Source: an uncultured Anaeroplasmataceae bacterium
Lineage (GTDB): Bacteria; Bacillota_I; Bacilli_A; Acholeplasmatales; Anaeroplasmataceae
Direction of reading: 5' to 3'
Length of the DNA: 64,000 nt
NCBI GenBank assembly: GCA_934229535.1
Contig: CAKQDS010000001.1
Coordinates: 62,001 to 126,000 of the forward strand
The notes below the pieces were generated by a model. That model had not been told where the DNA came from and did no database searches. It was given only the letters and a program-made list of their open reading frames with translations. Positions 53,470 through 62,100 of the stretch are shown piece after piece. The first letter of the stretch is position 1; every line of letters begins with the position of its first letter. Position numbers and translations under genes: made by a program.

Positions 53470-55049
53470 TTTGGCCAAATACGTCTTGGTCTTTCTGTTA
53501 CATCTGGAGTATCCTTTGTATAGAAATCTGTTGATTTTTTCTTATCAACATTTTTACCATTCTTAACATAAATTGTTTCATTAAACCAGGTAGTATCTTT
53601 AAGCTTTGTCAAATTATTTGTAGCGCTAACTCCTACATTAGCTCCGTTTGAAGAAACAATAATGTTTCCATTCATAGCAGTAAATGTCCATTTAGAATCA
53701 ATATATTCAAGCATAGTTGTTACATAAACACGATCAGTATATTTAGCAATTCTGTTAATAAATTCTTGAGATGGAAATTGGTTATCAACATCAGGTGTAT
53801 ATTCAGCAGTACCTGCACAACAGCATACTGCACAAATATCGGGAGTAATTTTACTTAATAATACATCATTTGAAGATGTTGGTGAGCCATGGTGGCCAGC
53901 CTTGAATAAATCTACATGAGGAAGTGTTTTAGCATCTGTTGATGAATCATAGTAGCTAGCTAGCTTTTCTTCACCTTCAACCTCTAAATCTCCTGTTAGC
54001 ATAAAATGGTGTTCATTATAATTAAACATTGTACAAACCGAATAATTATTTAAATCACTAGATGTATTAAAATAATAATAATTATATAAAATGTCCATAG
54101 TTATACCAGGAGCGAGAGTGTAGGTGCTCTTAGCATCTCCTTCATTGTTAAAGCATTCCTTAGCAGTATAATATTTAGTTCCTTTAGAAATAGCATATTC
54201 CCTTGCCGCTAGATATTTACCATATAAGGTTGAAGAAGAAAAATCGCTACTTACTTGGCTTTTGTTTTCAAGTGTTTCTTCCCTAGTGGCACTTATTTTT
54301 TTAGCAGACATATAACTAAAATCAATGAATGTATCAATGGCGTAATAATACATTATACCAGTTTTACCAACAGCTTCGCCTTTAAAATTAGTGGCCTTTG
54401 CATCAGTATTGCCAGCAAATGAGGCAATATGGTCTGTATGACCATGAGTGGCAATTACATATTCAAGCTTACCATCTGTACAATATTGATTAATATAGCT
54501 GATAAGGGTAGGAGCAGATGAGCCATTTGATCCAGCATCAATTAAAATGTCAGTATCACCAGCTTTAATATAAACTGAATCACCAGCAGCATCATTTCCA
54601 AGCATCATAAAATGAATTTGAAAATCATCATAAATTACATTTTCTCCATCAGTACTTGTAGAGCTTGAAGAAGTGGCTGATGAACTACTTGGTAGAGATG
54701 ACGAAGAATTGTTAGGTAATGTGCTTGATATTGTTGGATTTGTTGATGGTGTTGGTTCGTTTGGTTTTATAATTTTATCCTTATTTAAAATAATAACAAC
54801 AACAAGAGCAATAAAAATTATTATTGCTAGAATAATAATTATTTTTCTCGCCTTAGGCTTTTTAACAGCTTTCTTTACTGATGTAGCAATAGGGTTTGCT
54901 TCATCAACTAGTGTTGCCTTTAAATCACTTGCTGTTTTTTCAGCATAGCTTCTAGCTTCAGCATAGCTATCAAAGCTTTTACTTGCTCTTTTTGCTCCTT
55001 CTTTGATTATTATATATTTGTTGTTTTTTTTCTTTAGATATATTTTCAT
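53466..55049 (-). CDS. Membrane-anchored MBL-fold hydrolase with N-terminal DUF2188-like domain
   Basis: Residues 1-55 match a DUF2188-like domain (ASKSFDSYAEARSYAEKT). A transmembrane helix (about 72-92) follows, then a Thr/Ser/Pro linker (about 95-135), and a metallo-beta-lactamase domain resembling the ComEC C-terminal domain. Metal motifs: ATHGHTDHIAS, FMLTGDLE and FKAGHHGSPTS. The domain should lie outside the cell, with the small DUF2188 domain inside. Substrate unknown; ComEC relatives are nucleases or phosphodiesterases. Its terminus overlaps the gerAC stop by four bases. Confidence 0.88.
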   Translation of the reverse strand: MKIYLKKKNNKYIIIKEGAKRASKSFDSYAEARSYAEKTASDLKATLVDEANPIATSVKKAVKKPKARKIIIILAIIIFIALVVVIILNKDKIIKPNEPTPSTNPTISSTLPNNSSSSLPSSSSATSSSSTSTDGENVIYDDFQIHFMMLGNDAAGDSVYIKAGDTDILIDAGSNGSSAPTLISYINQYCTDGKLEYVIATHGHTDHIASFAGNTDAKATNFKGEAVGKTGIMYYYAIDTFIDFSYMSAKKISATREETLENKSQVSSDFSSSTLYGKYLAAREYAISKGTKYYTAKECFNNEGDAKSTYTLAPGITMDILYNYYYFNTSSDLNNYSVCTMFNYNEHHFMLTGDLEVEGEEKLASYYDSSTDAKTLPHVDLFKAGHHGSPTSSNDVLLSKITPDICAVCCCAGTAEYTPDVDNQFPSQEFINRIAKYTDRVYVTTMLEYIDSKWTFTAMNGNIIVSSNGANVGVSATNNLTKLKDTTWFNETIYVKNGKNVDKKKSTDFYTKDTPDVTERPRRIWPN

Positions 55050-55059
55050 AGGGCACTCC

Positions 55060-55947
55060 TTATTTTAATTTTTGATAGATATTTGTAATATCTTCCAATA
55101 TTTCTATATGATTAAAATCTTTATGATAGTACAATGATACATCGCGAATCATTGATAAATTTTCGACTGGTAGAATTTTAATTTTACCTTTTTTGGCATC
55201 AGCCTCGCAAAGGCTTTTAGCTAGAATGGAGACGCCAAAGTTTTGGGCTACAAGATCCTTTATAGTTGCAACATTGTCAATTTCTAATGTGACATTAAAA
55301 GAAGATAATGATTCATTTCTAGTTTTTAAATTAGCTTCGAAAAGGTTTCTTGTACCAGAGCCAGGTAGTCTTAAAATTAAATTTTCATTTTTTAATTCCT
55401 CTAATGAAATGATTGCTTTTCTTGCTAGAGGATTATCATTGCTAATAGCTAATACAAGATAATCGGTGTCAAGAAGAATAGAATTAAAATTAGAATCATT
55501 AATTTTACCCTCTAAAATTGCTAAATCGATTTCATAGGTTTTGAGTTTATCATAAAGATTTTTTATAGTATCAGAAATAATTTTTATATGCATATGACCT
55601 TTTTCAGAGGCGTATTTGGCTAAAACCTCAGAAATAATATTATTTTCAGCGGTTGGAGTTACACCAATTGTTAGACTTTTAATATTTCTTTTTTCATCCT
55701 CAATGGCAGGTTTAATTGCTGCGTATAAAGACCTGATTCTTTTAGCATATTTTAAAACTATTGCTCCTTCAGGTGTTAATTGTAGGTTTTTATTTTGTCT
55801 TACAAATATTTTTATGTCTAATTCTGATTCAATTGATTTGATTTGTTGACTGACTGCAGGCTGGGTAAGACCTAACTCATCAGCACTTTTTGTGAAATTT
55901 TTAGTTTCACAAACACTTATAAGTGTATCAATTCTTTGATCAATCAT
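55060..55947 (-). CDS. LysR-family transcriptional regulator
   Basis: The N-terminal winged HTH is typical (TKSADELGLTQPAVSQQIKS), followed by the two-lobe effector domain (SLTIGVTPTAENNIISEV onward). ATG55947 gives the standard start (MIDQRIDTLIS); a GTG at 55956 is possible. It is divergent from the antiporter gene at 56065, the usual arrangement in which a LysR protein controls its neighbour, and shares a 117-bp intergenic region. Confidence 0.93.
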   Translation of the reverse strand: MIDQRIDTLISVCETKNFTKSADELGLTQPAVSQQIKSIESELDIKIFVRQNKNLQLTPEGAIVLKYAKRIRSLYAAIKPAIEDEKRNIKSLTIGVTPTAENNIISEVLAKYASEKGHMHIKIISDTIKNLYDKLKTYEIDLAILEGKINDSNFNSILLDTDYLVLAISNDNPLARKAIISLEELKNENLILRLPGSGTRNLFEANLKTRNESLSSFNVTLEIDNVATIKDLVAQNFGVSILAKSLCEADAKKGKIKILPVENLSMIRDVSLYYHKDFNHIEILEDITNIYQKLK

Positions 55948-56064
55948 TTTAAGCACTATAAGATAAATTTATGTATACCATAATAAATATAATTTTATCT
56001 TATCTCCTTTCTTGAATATAATTATACTGCAGATTAGAAAAAGATTCAAGAAAGGGAAGTATTT

Positions 56065-57315
56065 ATGTTATTATTTAATCCGAATTATAAAATTGGCAAT
56101 ATTCTTATTTTAATTGGTGGTATATTGATGCTAGGCTTTTTTATCACAAAAATAACAAGAAAAATTAAATTACCAGATGTAACAGGTTATATTATTTTGG
56201 GTTTTTTAATTAATTTACTTGTAAATGATAGCTATATTAGTGATTTTGTAAATGCTAGTAGCTTTATTAGTGATATTGCGTTAAGCTTCATTGCTTTTGG
56301 TACGGGAAAGTTTTTCTTATTTACGGAAATAAAAAAAGATATTAAGCCTACATTAATTATTACGATATTTGAGGCTACATTGTCTGGCCTTTTTGTATTT
56401 ATTTTAATGTATTTTGGCTTTAAGATGTCTTTAGCCTTTTCATTAATATTAGCTGCCATTTCAACATCTACAGCACCAGCATCAACACTTATGACTATTA
56501 AGCAATATGATGCCAACGGTGATTTTGTTAAAACATTGTTACAAGTTGTAGCACTTGATGATATTATTTGTCTTGTTTTTTATAGTTTGTGTATATGTGT
56601 TGCCTCAAATTTAGAAAACAATTCTTTAAATATTGGTTTAATATTAAAGCCTATTTTCTTTAATTTATTATTTATGTCTCTTGGTGTAGCCTTTGGTTTT
56701 ATTTTGAGGCTATTAATGAAGAGCCTTACAAAGGAAAAAAAATTGATATTAATAAGTGGAGTTTTGATATTAAGCTGTGGTATATGTAGTTATCTTGATA
56801 TTTCGCCTATGCTTTTTTCAATGATTCTAGGAATTACCTATCGTAATGTTGCAAAGGATGAGGAAATATTTGATATTGTTGATAGCTTTACGCCTCCTAT
56901 TTTATGTTTCTTTTTTGTAAGATCTGGTATGGCTCTTGATATAGAAAGCTTAAAGATTGTTGGAATAATTGGTGTAGGTTATTTTATTATAAGAATTATT
57001 GGTAAATATTTGGGAGCATTATTAGGTTCTTTAGTAACTAGGAGGCCAAGCAAAACTACTAAATATTTAGGTCTTGCTTTAATTCCTCAAGCTGGTGTAT
57101 CAATTGGTCTTGCTTTTATGGGACAAAGAATCTTAAATCAAGAAATGGGTAATATGCTTTTAACAATTATTTTAGCTTCATCAATTTTATATGAGCTTAT
57201 TGGCCCTCCCCTTGCTAAGCTTTCTTTATTTCTTTCAGGTTCAATAGATAAAAATGAAGAAAGCTATTGTGGTAAAAATCCTAAACTGGAGATGAAATAT
57301 TATGATAAAAAATGA
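56065..57315 (+). CDS. Cation:proton antiporter (CPA2-type), LysR-linked
   Basis: Polytopic protein of 416 residues with about twelve helices. Early KLPDVTGYIILGFLIN, a central AAISTSTAPASTLMTIKQYD and VVALDDIICLVFYS are the classical CPA/NhaP-Kef features, with the Asp-Asp pair and Pro in the unwound helices that carry Na+ or K+ in exchange for H+. No regulatory C-terminal domain. Divergent from the LysR gene, which probably controls it. GGGAAG ribosome site. Confidence 0.9.
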   Translation: MLLFNPNYKIGNILILIGGILMLGFFITKITRKIKLPDVTGYIILGFLINLLVNDSYISDFVNASSFISDIALSFIAFGTGKFFLFTEIKKDIKPTLIITIFEATLSGLFVFILMYFGFKMSLAFSLILAAISTSTAPASTLMTIKQYDANGDFVKTLLQVVALDDIICLVFYSLCICVASNLENNSLNIGLILKPIFFNLLFMSLGVAFGFILRLLMKSLTKEKKLILISGVLILSCGICSYLDISPMLFSMILGITYRNVAKDEEIFDIVDSFTPPILCFFFVRSGMALDIESLKIVGIIGVGYFIIRIIGKYLGALLGSLVTRRPSKTTKYLGLALIPQAGVSIGLAFMGQRILNQEMGNMLLTIILASSILYELIGPPLAKLSLFLSGSIDKNEESYCGKNPKLEMKYYDKK

Positions 57316-57421
57316 GAATGTTAAAAGAACATATTTAAAGCAGCTATATACTAAAGGAGCAGATGAGTATCGTGGTTCTGATAAGCAGTATATAAATAAA
57401 TTTAAAAGAATTCATAGATAA
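57302..57421 (+). CDS. Small basic protein (39 residues)
   Basis: An ATG overlapping the antiporter stop starts a 39-codon frame rich in Lys, Arg and Tyr (LYTKGADEYRGSDKQYINKF). GGAG lies ten bases upstream, and the frame fills the gap to the convergent antiporter exactly, which suggests it is a true coupled gene. I recognise no family. It may also be chance in an AT-rich genome. Confidence 0.5.
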   Translation: MIKNENVKRTYLKQLYTKGADEYRGSDKQYINKFKRIHR

Positions 57422-58603
57422 TTATTCTTGCTTTAGCAGCTTTGTTTTTAGATTATCCATAAGTATTGCTCCAAGAGGTGCAGTAAACAAAATAGCTATA
57501 ACTGCAGATGTAAGAATAATTGCTCCACATGATAGGTTATATGATAAAGCAATTCCGCCAATTGAGGCTTGAACTGTTGCTTTTGGTAAATAAGAGATAA
57601 TGATATAAAGCTTTTCTTTTTTGGTATATTTTGTTTTTAATAAAGAAATTATTACTCCAATTGATCTAAATCCTAAAACTATTATAATTAAGCCCAAAAT
57701 TTTTAATCCTTCAATTGAAAAAGCAAGCTTAGCATTAGTAATTGCTCCAACTAAGGTGAATAAAAGAATTTCAAAGGCATTCCATAGCTTATTATAGGAT
57801 TCTTCAATTTTTATAGCCTTATCATTGTTTTTCTGCTTAATGATAATGCTTAAAACAATGATACTAAGAAGTGCTGATATGCTAACATAGTTCTTTAATA
57901 TATTTTCAAGTGCTATAAGTAAAAAAGAAATACCAATTAAAAATATAACGTAATGGACTATATTTAAATTTGTTTTCTTTATGATTAATGAATAGATTAA
58001 TCCTATTATAGCTCCTAAGGCTATTCCTAAAATAATACTAGATGGTATTTGTAATAATGTTAAAGGACTGAAGGTATTATTTTGATTTAGACTTAAGAAT
58101 GAATAGAATAAAACAATTACAAATATATCATCACATGATGAACCAGCCATAATTAATTCAGCAACATTATGCCTAGCTCCAAGTCCTTTATTTTTTAATT
58201 CTATCATTCGTGGTACAACAATAGCTGGAGAAACAGCGGCAAGTACACTGCCCAGAAGAAGTGCTTCAAAAATATTTACATTTATTATTAATGGTGCAAA
58301 GATAGTTATTCCAATTATCTCAAATGATGCAGGAATAAAGCACATAAAAAAGGCTGGTCTACCTACTTCCTTTAATGTTTTAATGTTTAAGGAAAGTCCT
58401 GATCTTGTTAAAATGATTACTAAAGCAATTTGTCTTAAATAGCTAGATATATCTAACAGCTGTTGGTCTATAATATTAAACATAGATGGTCCTAAAAGAA
58501 TTCCTAGGATTAGATAAAAAATGATTTTTGGTAGCCTGATTTTTTCAAATAATAATCCACCTAAAAGTCCAATAATAAAAATTAAAGCTAAGCTTAAAAA
58601 CAT
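57422..58603 (-). CDS. Cation/proton antiporter (CPA family) under a fluoride-type riboswitch
   Basis: A 393-residue protein with about twelve helices. Features: EKIRLPKIIFYLILGILLGPSM, AAVSPAIVVPRMIELK, and ELIMAGSSCDDIFVIVLF with the Asp pair of sodium/proton antiporters. The leader on the minus strand is a fluoride riboswitch (see 58619-58722). Antiporters of the CPA class are a known set of fluoride-riboswitch-linked genes, so the transporter may help survive fluoride or acid/Na+ stress. AAGGAGG ribosome site on the minus strand. Confidence 0.88.
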   Translation of the reverse strand: MFLSLALIFIIGLLGGLLFEKIRLPKIIFYLILGILLGPSMFNIIDQQLLDISSYLRQIALVIILTRSGLSLNIKTLKEVGRPAFFMCFIPASFEIIGITIFAPLIINVNIFEALLLGSVLAAVSPAIVVPRMIELKNKGLGARHNVAELIMAGSSCDDIFVIVLFYSFLSLNQNNTFSPLTLLQIPSSIILGIALGAIIGLIYSLIIKKTNLNIVHYVIFLIGISFLLIALENILKNYVSISALLSIIVLSIIIKQKNNDKAIKIEESYNKLWNAFEILLFTLVGAITNAKLAFSIEGLKILGLIIIVLGFRSIGVIISLLKTKYTKKEKLYIIISYLPKATVQASIGGIALSYNLSCGAIILTSAVIAILFTAPLGAILMDNLKTKLLKQE

Positions 58604-58618
58604 AATAATTCCTCCTTG

Positions 58619-58722
58619 AAAAAAATAAAAGCCAATGACATCTATGATTTATCATAGATGTCATTAGCTTAAATAGCGGTTTTGTTTTAAAAAACAAGGG
58701 AGACAATCATTCCCTATAGATA
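58619..58722 (-). ncRNA. Fluoride (crcB-type) riboswitch
   Basis: On the minus strand the leader reads GGGAATGATTGTCTCCC, a linker with AACCGC, then GCTAATGACATCTATGA, TAAA and TCATAGATGTCATT, followed by TTTTATTTTTTT and the ribosome site. The order (GG-GATG-like loop with UC-CC, AACCGC, GCTAATGA, then a terminator that overlaps the last helix) is that of crcB motif riboswitches such as the Bacillus one. The 14-bp terminator stem is perfect. Ligand binding would prevent terminator formation and turn on the antiporter. Confidence 0.9.
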
Positions 58723-58941
58723 TTTTAGCACTTTTTTAAAATTAATCAATATATTTTACTATCATTTGCTCTAGAGAAAATTGAAGTGAGAATTTAGTGT
58801 TTGAACTGAATTAGTTTTTATCTAGGTCTATTGTAGGTTGGCTTTCTAGCGCTTTTATTTATTGAAATGGCTATAATTGTTCTAACTTTCATTTCAATCT
58901 TGTCAAAATTTGTGAATTCAATTATTTTGCACCTTGAAAAT
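58723..58941. other. Non-coding spacer between the riboswitch promoter and tRNA-Trp
   Basis: No gene is seen. A likely minus-strand promoter for the riboswitch (TTGATT, 16 bases, TAAAAT read on the minus strand) overlaps the left end. ATTGAAATG at 58861-58869 and CATTTCAAT at 58890-58898 form an inverted repeat with a 20-base gap and no assigned role. Confidence 0.5.
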
Positions 58942-58965
58942 AAAAAAAAGATACTTATCGTATCA
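58942..58965 (-). terminator. Terminator of tRNA-Trp
   Basis: On the minus strand GATAC and GTATC pair around GATAA and are followed by eight T residues, ten bases after the tRNA 3' end. Confidence 0.75.
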
Positions 58966-58975
58966 TGATTTTTAA

Positions 58976-59049
58976 TGGCAGGGGCGGAGAGAATCGAACT
59001 CCCACGGACGGTTTTGGAGACCGCAACAATACCATTATGCTACGCCCCT
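58976..59049 (-). tRNA. tRNA-Trp (anticodon CCA)
   Basis: Read on the minus strand, the acceptor AGGGGCG pairs with CGCCCCT, discriminator G, and CCA is encoded. The anticodon loop is CTCCAAA, so the anticodon CCA reads UGG (Trp). D-arm and T-arm (GAGTTCGATTC) are normal. Only UGG is read, which fits standard use of UGA as stop. Confidence 0.93.
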
Positions 59050-59199
59050 ATTAATAAATTTACTTCTTACGCATATGCTAGTATAGCATAGTTCAATATT
59101 TTTTTCAAGCATTTTAATTTGACTTGTGGAAAAAATATGAATTATAATTGAAAATAGGCTACTATTTTGGTAAAATTAGTTATAACTAGAGGTGATTTT

Positions 59200-62100
59200 A
59201 TGTTCTTATTTTCATTTTCAGAATTATATAAAAATTGGTTCATAATTAATTTACCAACATTACTTATATGCTTTATCTTTTTAATAAGTGTTTTGTTTGG
59301 TTTGATTTGGGGATCAAGAAAGAGTAGAATAATGTTTATACATACTATAATTGGTATTGTTGTTTGCTCAATTATTTTTGTTATATTAACAAAGAAGTTT
59401 TCTGATGATACGATTATTGGTTTTGTAAATAGCTTTATTCCTAATAATACTATCCAGGGATTAATAGGGGTTTCTAGTGAGGCTTCAACCTGCAAGGATA
59501 TAATAATTGAATTTATTCGTAAGCAAAATGTAAATGTTGATTTAGAGCCTATAATGCCATACATTATGGCTATGGCTACATCTATGTTTAGGTTTGTATG
59601 CTTTATTTTATGCTATGTAGTTTATTTAGTATTAATTATTCTTTTATATATCATTTATATTATTTTCTATCCTCAAAGAAGATATAAAAAGAAGGTTAAT
59701 AAAAAAGCACAACTTGGTATTGGAAAGCCTTATAGAAAAAAGCCGGCTATTGGTTTAATATATGGAATTGTTCGTGGCTTAATCGGTACATTTATTTTTG
59801 CGTCATTTGTTGGTTCATTTTTCTTTATTGTTTCAAGTGGTAGTGAAAAGATAGATGAATATATTGAAAATCCTAATAATGATAAAAATATTGATTATCA
59901 AAATACCTATTATATGTTCCGTAATTATAGTAAAAAAGGTATATTCGGAATTTTAAATAAAGCAAGAAACGATGATGATATTCCTTATTATTTATTCTTT
60001 AGCAATGCTATTACTAAGGGTAAGGTTAAAACAGAAGAGGGCTCAGTTGAGTTTAGCTTGAATGGTGAGCTTGCAAGCTATATGTCAATTGTTAATCAAA
60101 TGTTTGATTTGGCTGCTAAATATGGCTTTGTTGATGATTTATTAAATGGCAATACTGATGCAATAATAAATGGTGATGCTTTAAAAAATGAGGAATTTTA
60201 TAATGATTTAAATGCTATTGTTGATAATTATAAGACTCCTGAATTTACATTTGTTCTTTTAAAAAACTGTCTTGATACTATGTCTAAGGATTATAAGAGT
60301 TATTTAGAATTAGCCCATATAAATCAAAATGATAAAAATATGGATATGATAATGGAAATTTGTGATTCATTATTCGTTAGTGAAGATGCAATTAAAATTT
60401 CAACATTTGTTAATGATTCGGACATTAGATTAATGCTTCATGCTGGAGTTACAGCATTATCAACATATAAAACAAGTGAAGCGCCAAGTGTTGATGCAAC
60501 AAATGAGGCAAAGGCCTCATATCAGCTAAACCTTGCTGCTGAATTAATGACTAAAATCATTCCGGATTTTGAAAAATTGTCTTTATTTAATGATACTGCG
60601 GTTCAAAGTACATTTAATTTGGCAATGAAGAAAATAACTAATGTAGCAACTAAATATGTTAAGGTTACAATTAGTGATAATAGCTATTCACTTACTGATT
60701 TAAATATTCCAAGTGATATTGATTGGGGAAATGAATTAGTAACATTCTTGAATGTTGGTAGTGAAGTTTTAGGTATGCTTGCTGATAATAATGTTAGCTT
60801 TACTGATAAAAACAGCTATCTACAAATGTTTAACAAAAATAATGAACATTATAATGATAATATAATTGTTTTAGATAATTTTGGTAATAAGCTAGGTGAT
60901 TCTAAGCTTTTATCATCAGTGTTTGAAAGTGATTTTGTTTATGATTTCTTAGAAAATACTATCGCTCAATCACTAAAGATTGAAGGAGTAAAGATCCCTC
61001 GTGATGTTAAATTTGCAAATAGCGTTGATTCAAGTGGTAATAAGATTAGTGGAGAATTTACTAAGCTTATTGATTTAATGGAGGCTCTTGTTGATAATGG
61101 CTTGATTGATAAATTTAATAAACCAGAAGGTGAGAGCTTTACTTTAACAGATTTTGTTGATGTTTTAGATGGCGATAATGTTAATAAATGTATTAGTGAT
61201 TCGACTTTAGCTTATTATTTAGTTAGTAGTGCTTTATTAAATGTAAACCTAGAAGGTGTGAATCTTTATACACCAGATTCAGTTTTAACAACTCATATAG
61301 CTAAGGAAGAAAGCTATACTCTTATTGTTAGAGATGAAATAAGTAATATTATTTCCGGATTAAGCTCTTTATTACCAATTCTTGATTCTAGTAGTGATGG
61401 TGGTTTTGATATTTCTAGTGTTTTAGATAATGCGGATAGTCTTAAAACTGTTAAAAGCTCTGTTGTTCTTAGTGGTACGATGGTTAATTTTTTAGTTGAT
61501 AATTTTGCCAATATGGAAAATTCACCAATTGTTTTCCCTAAGAATTTAGATTTAAATGTTGATGCAAATAATATGGATAATTGGCTTAAGGAAAATGGTG
61601 AATTTGATAAGATTATTGAAATTCTTGAAAATGAAGAATTGAAAAATGTAATATCTAAGGTTTTAAACAATGAAGGAGTATCAACTAGTTTATTTACAAA
61701 TATATCTGATGCTGGCTTTGATGCTTTCGTAGCCTCTGATATTATGTATTATAGTGTTTGTAATTTGATGACTACAAGCCTAGCAGAATCTGGCGTTAAT
61801 ATTGTTATTCCTGATTGTGCTTATCAGGATGTTTCTGAAAAACTGATTAGTAAAAATGAATTAAAGGAATTAAAGAATGATTTAAAGATTTTAATGCCTG
61901 AAGATGGTAAGGATTTTGATGTTAATTCGTTTATTGAAAATAGTGATATTGTTGAAAAATCGGATATTCTTCATGCTACAGTTGTTAATTATCTTGTAAA
62001 TGAAACTAATGATCAAATTAAAACTCCAGCTAAATATAAGTCATCAGCTTCAGCAGAGAGCTTAAAGACAGATTTCCATAATAATATTTGGTATACATCA

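Noticed and set aside
58861..58898. Inverted repeat as a terminator or small RNA
   Set aside because: The loop is 20 bases, no T tract follows on either strand and no promoter is adjacent; left as unassigned.
59142..59564. Open minus-strand frames under the giant repeat protein (also near 61314 and 62682)
   Set aside because: They are mirror images of the long + strand gene, with no ribosome site and atypical residue content.
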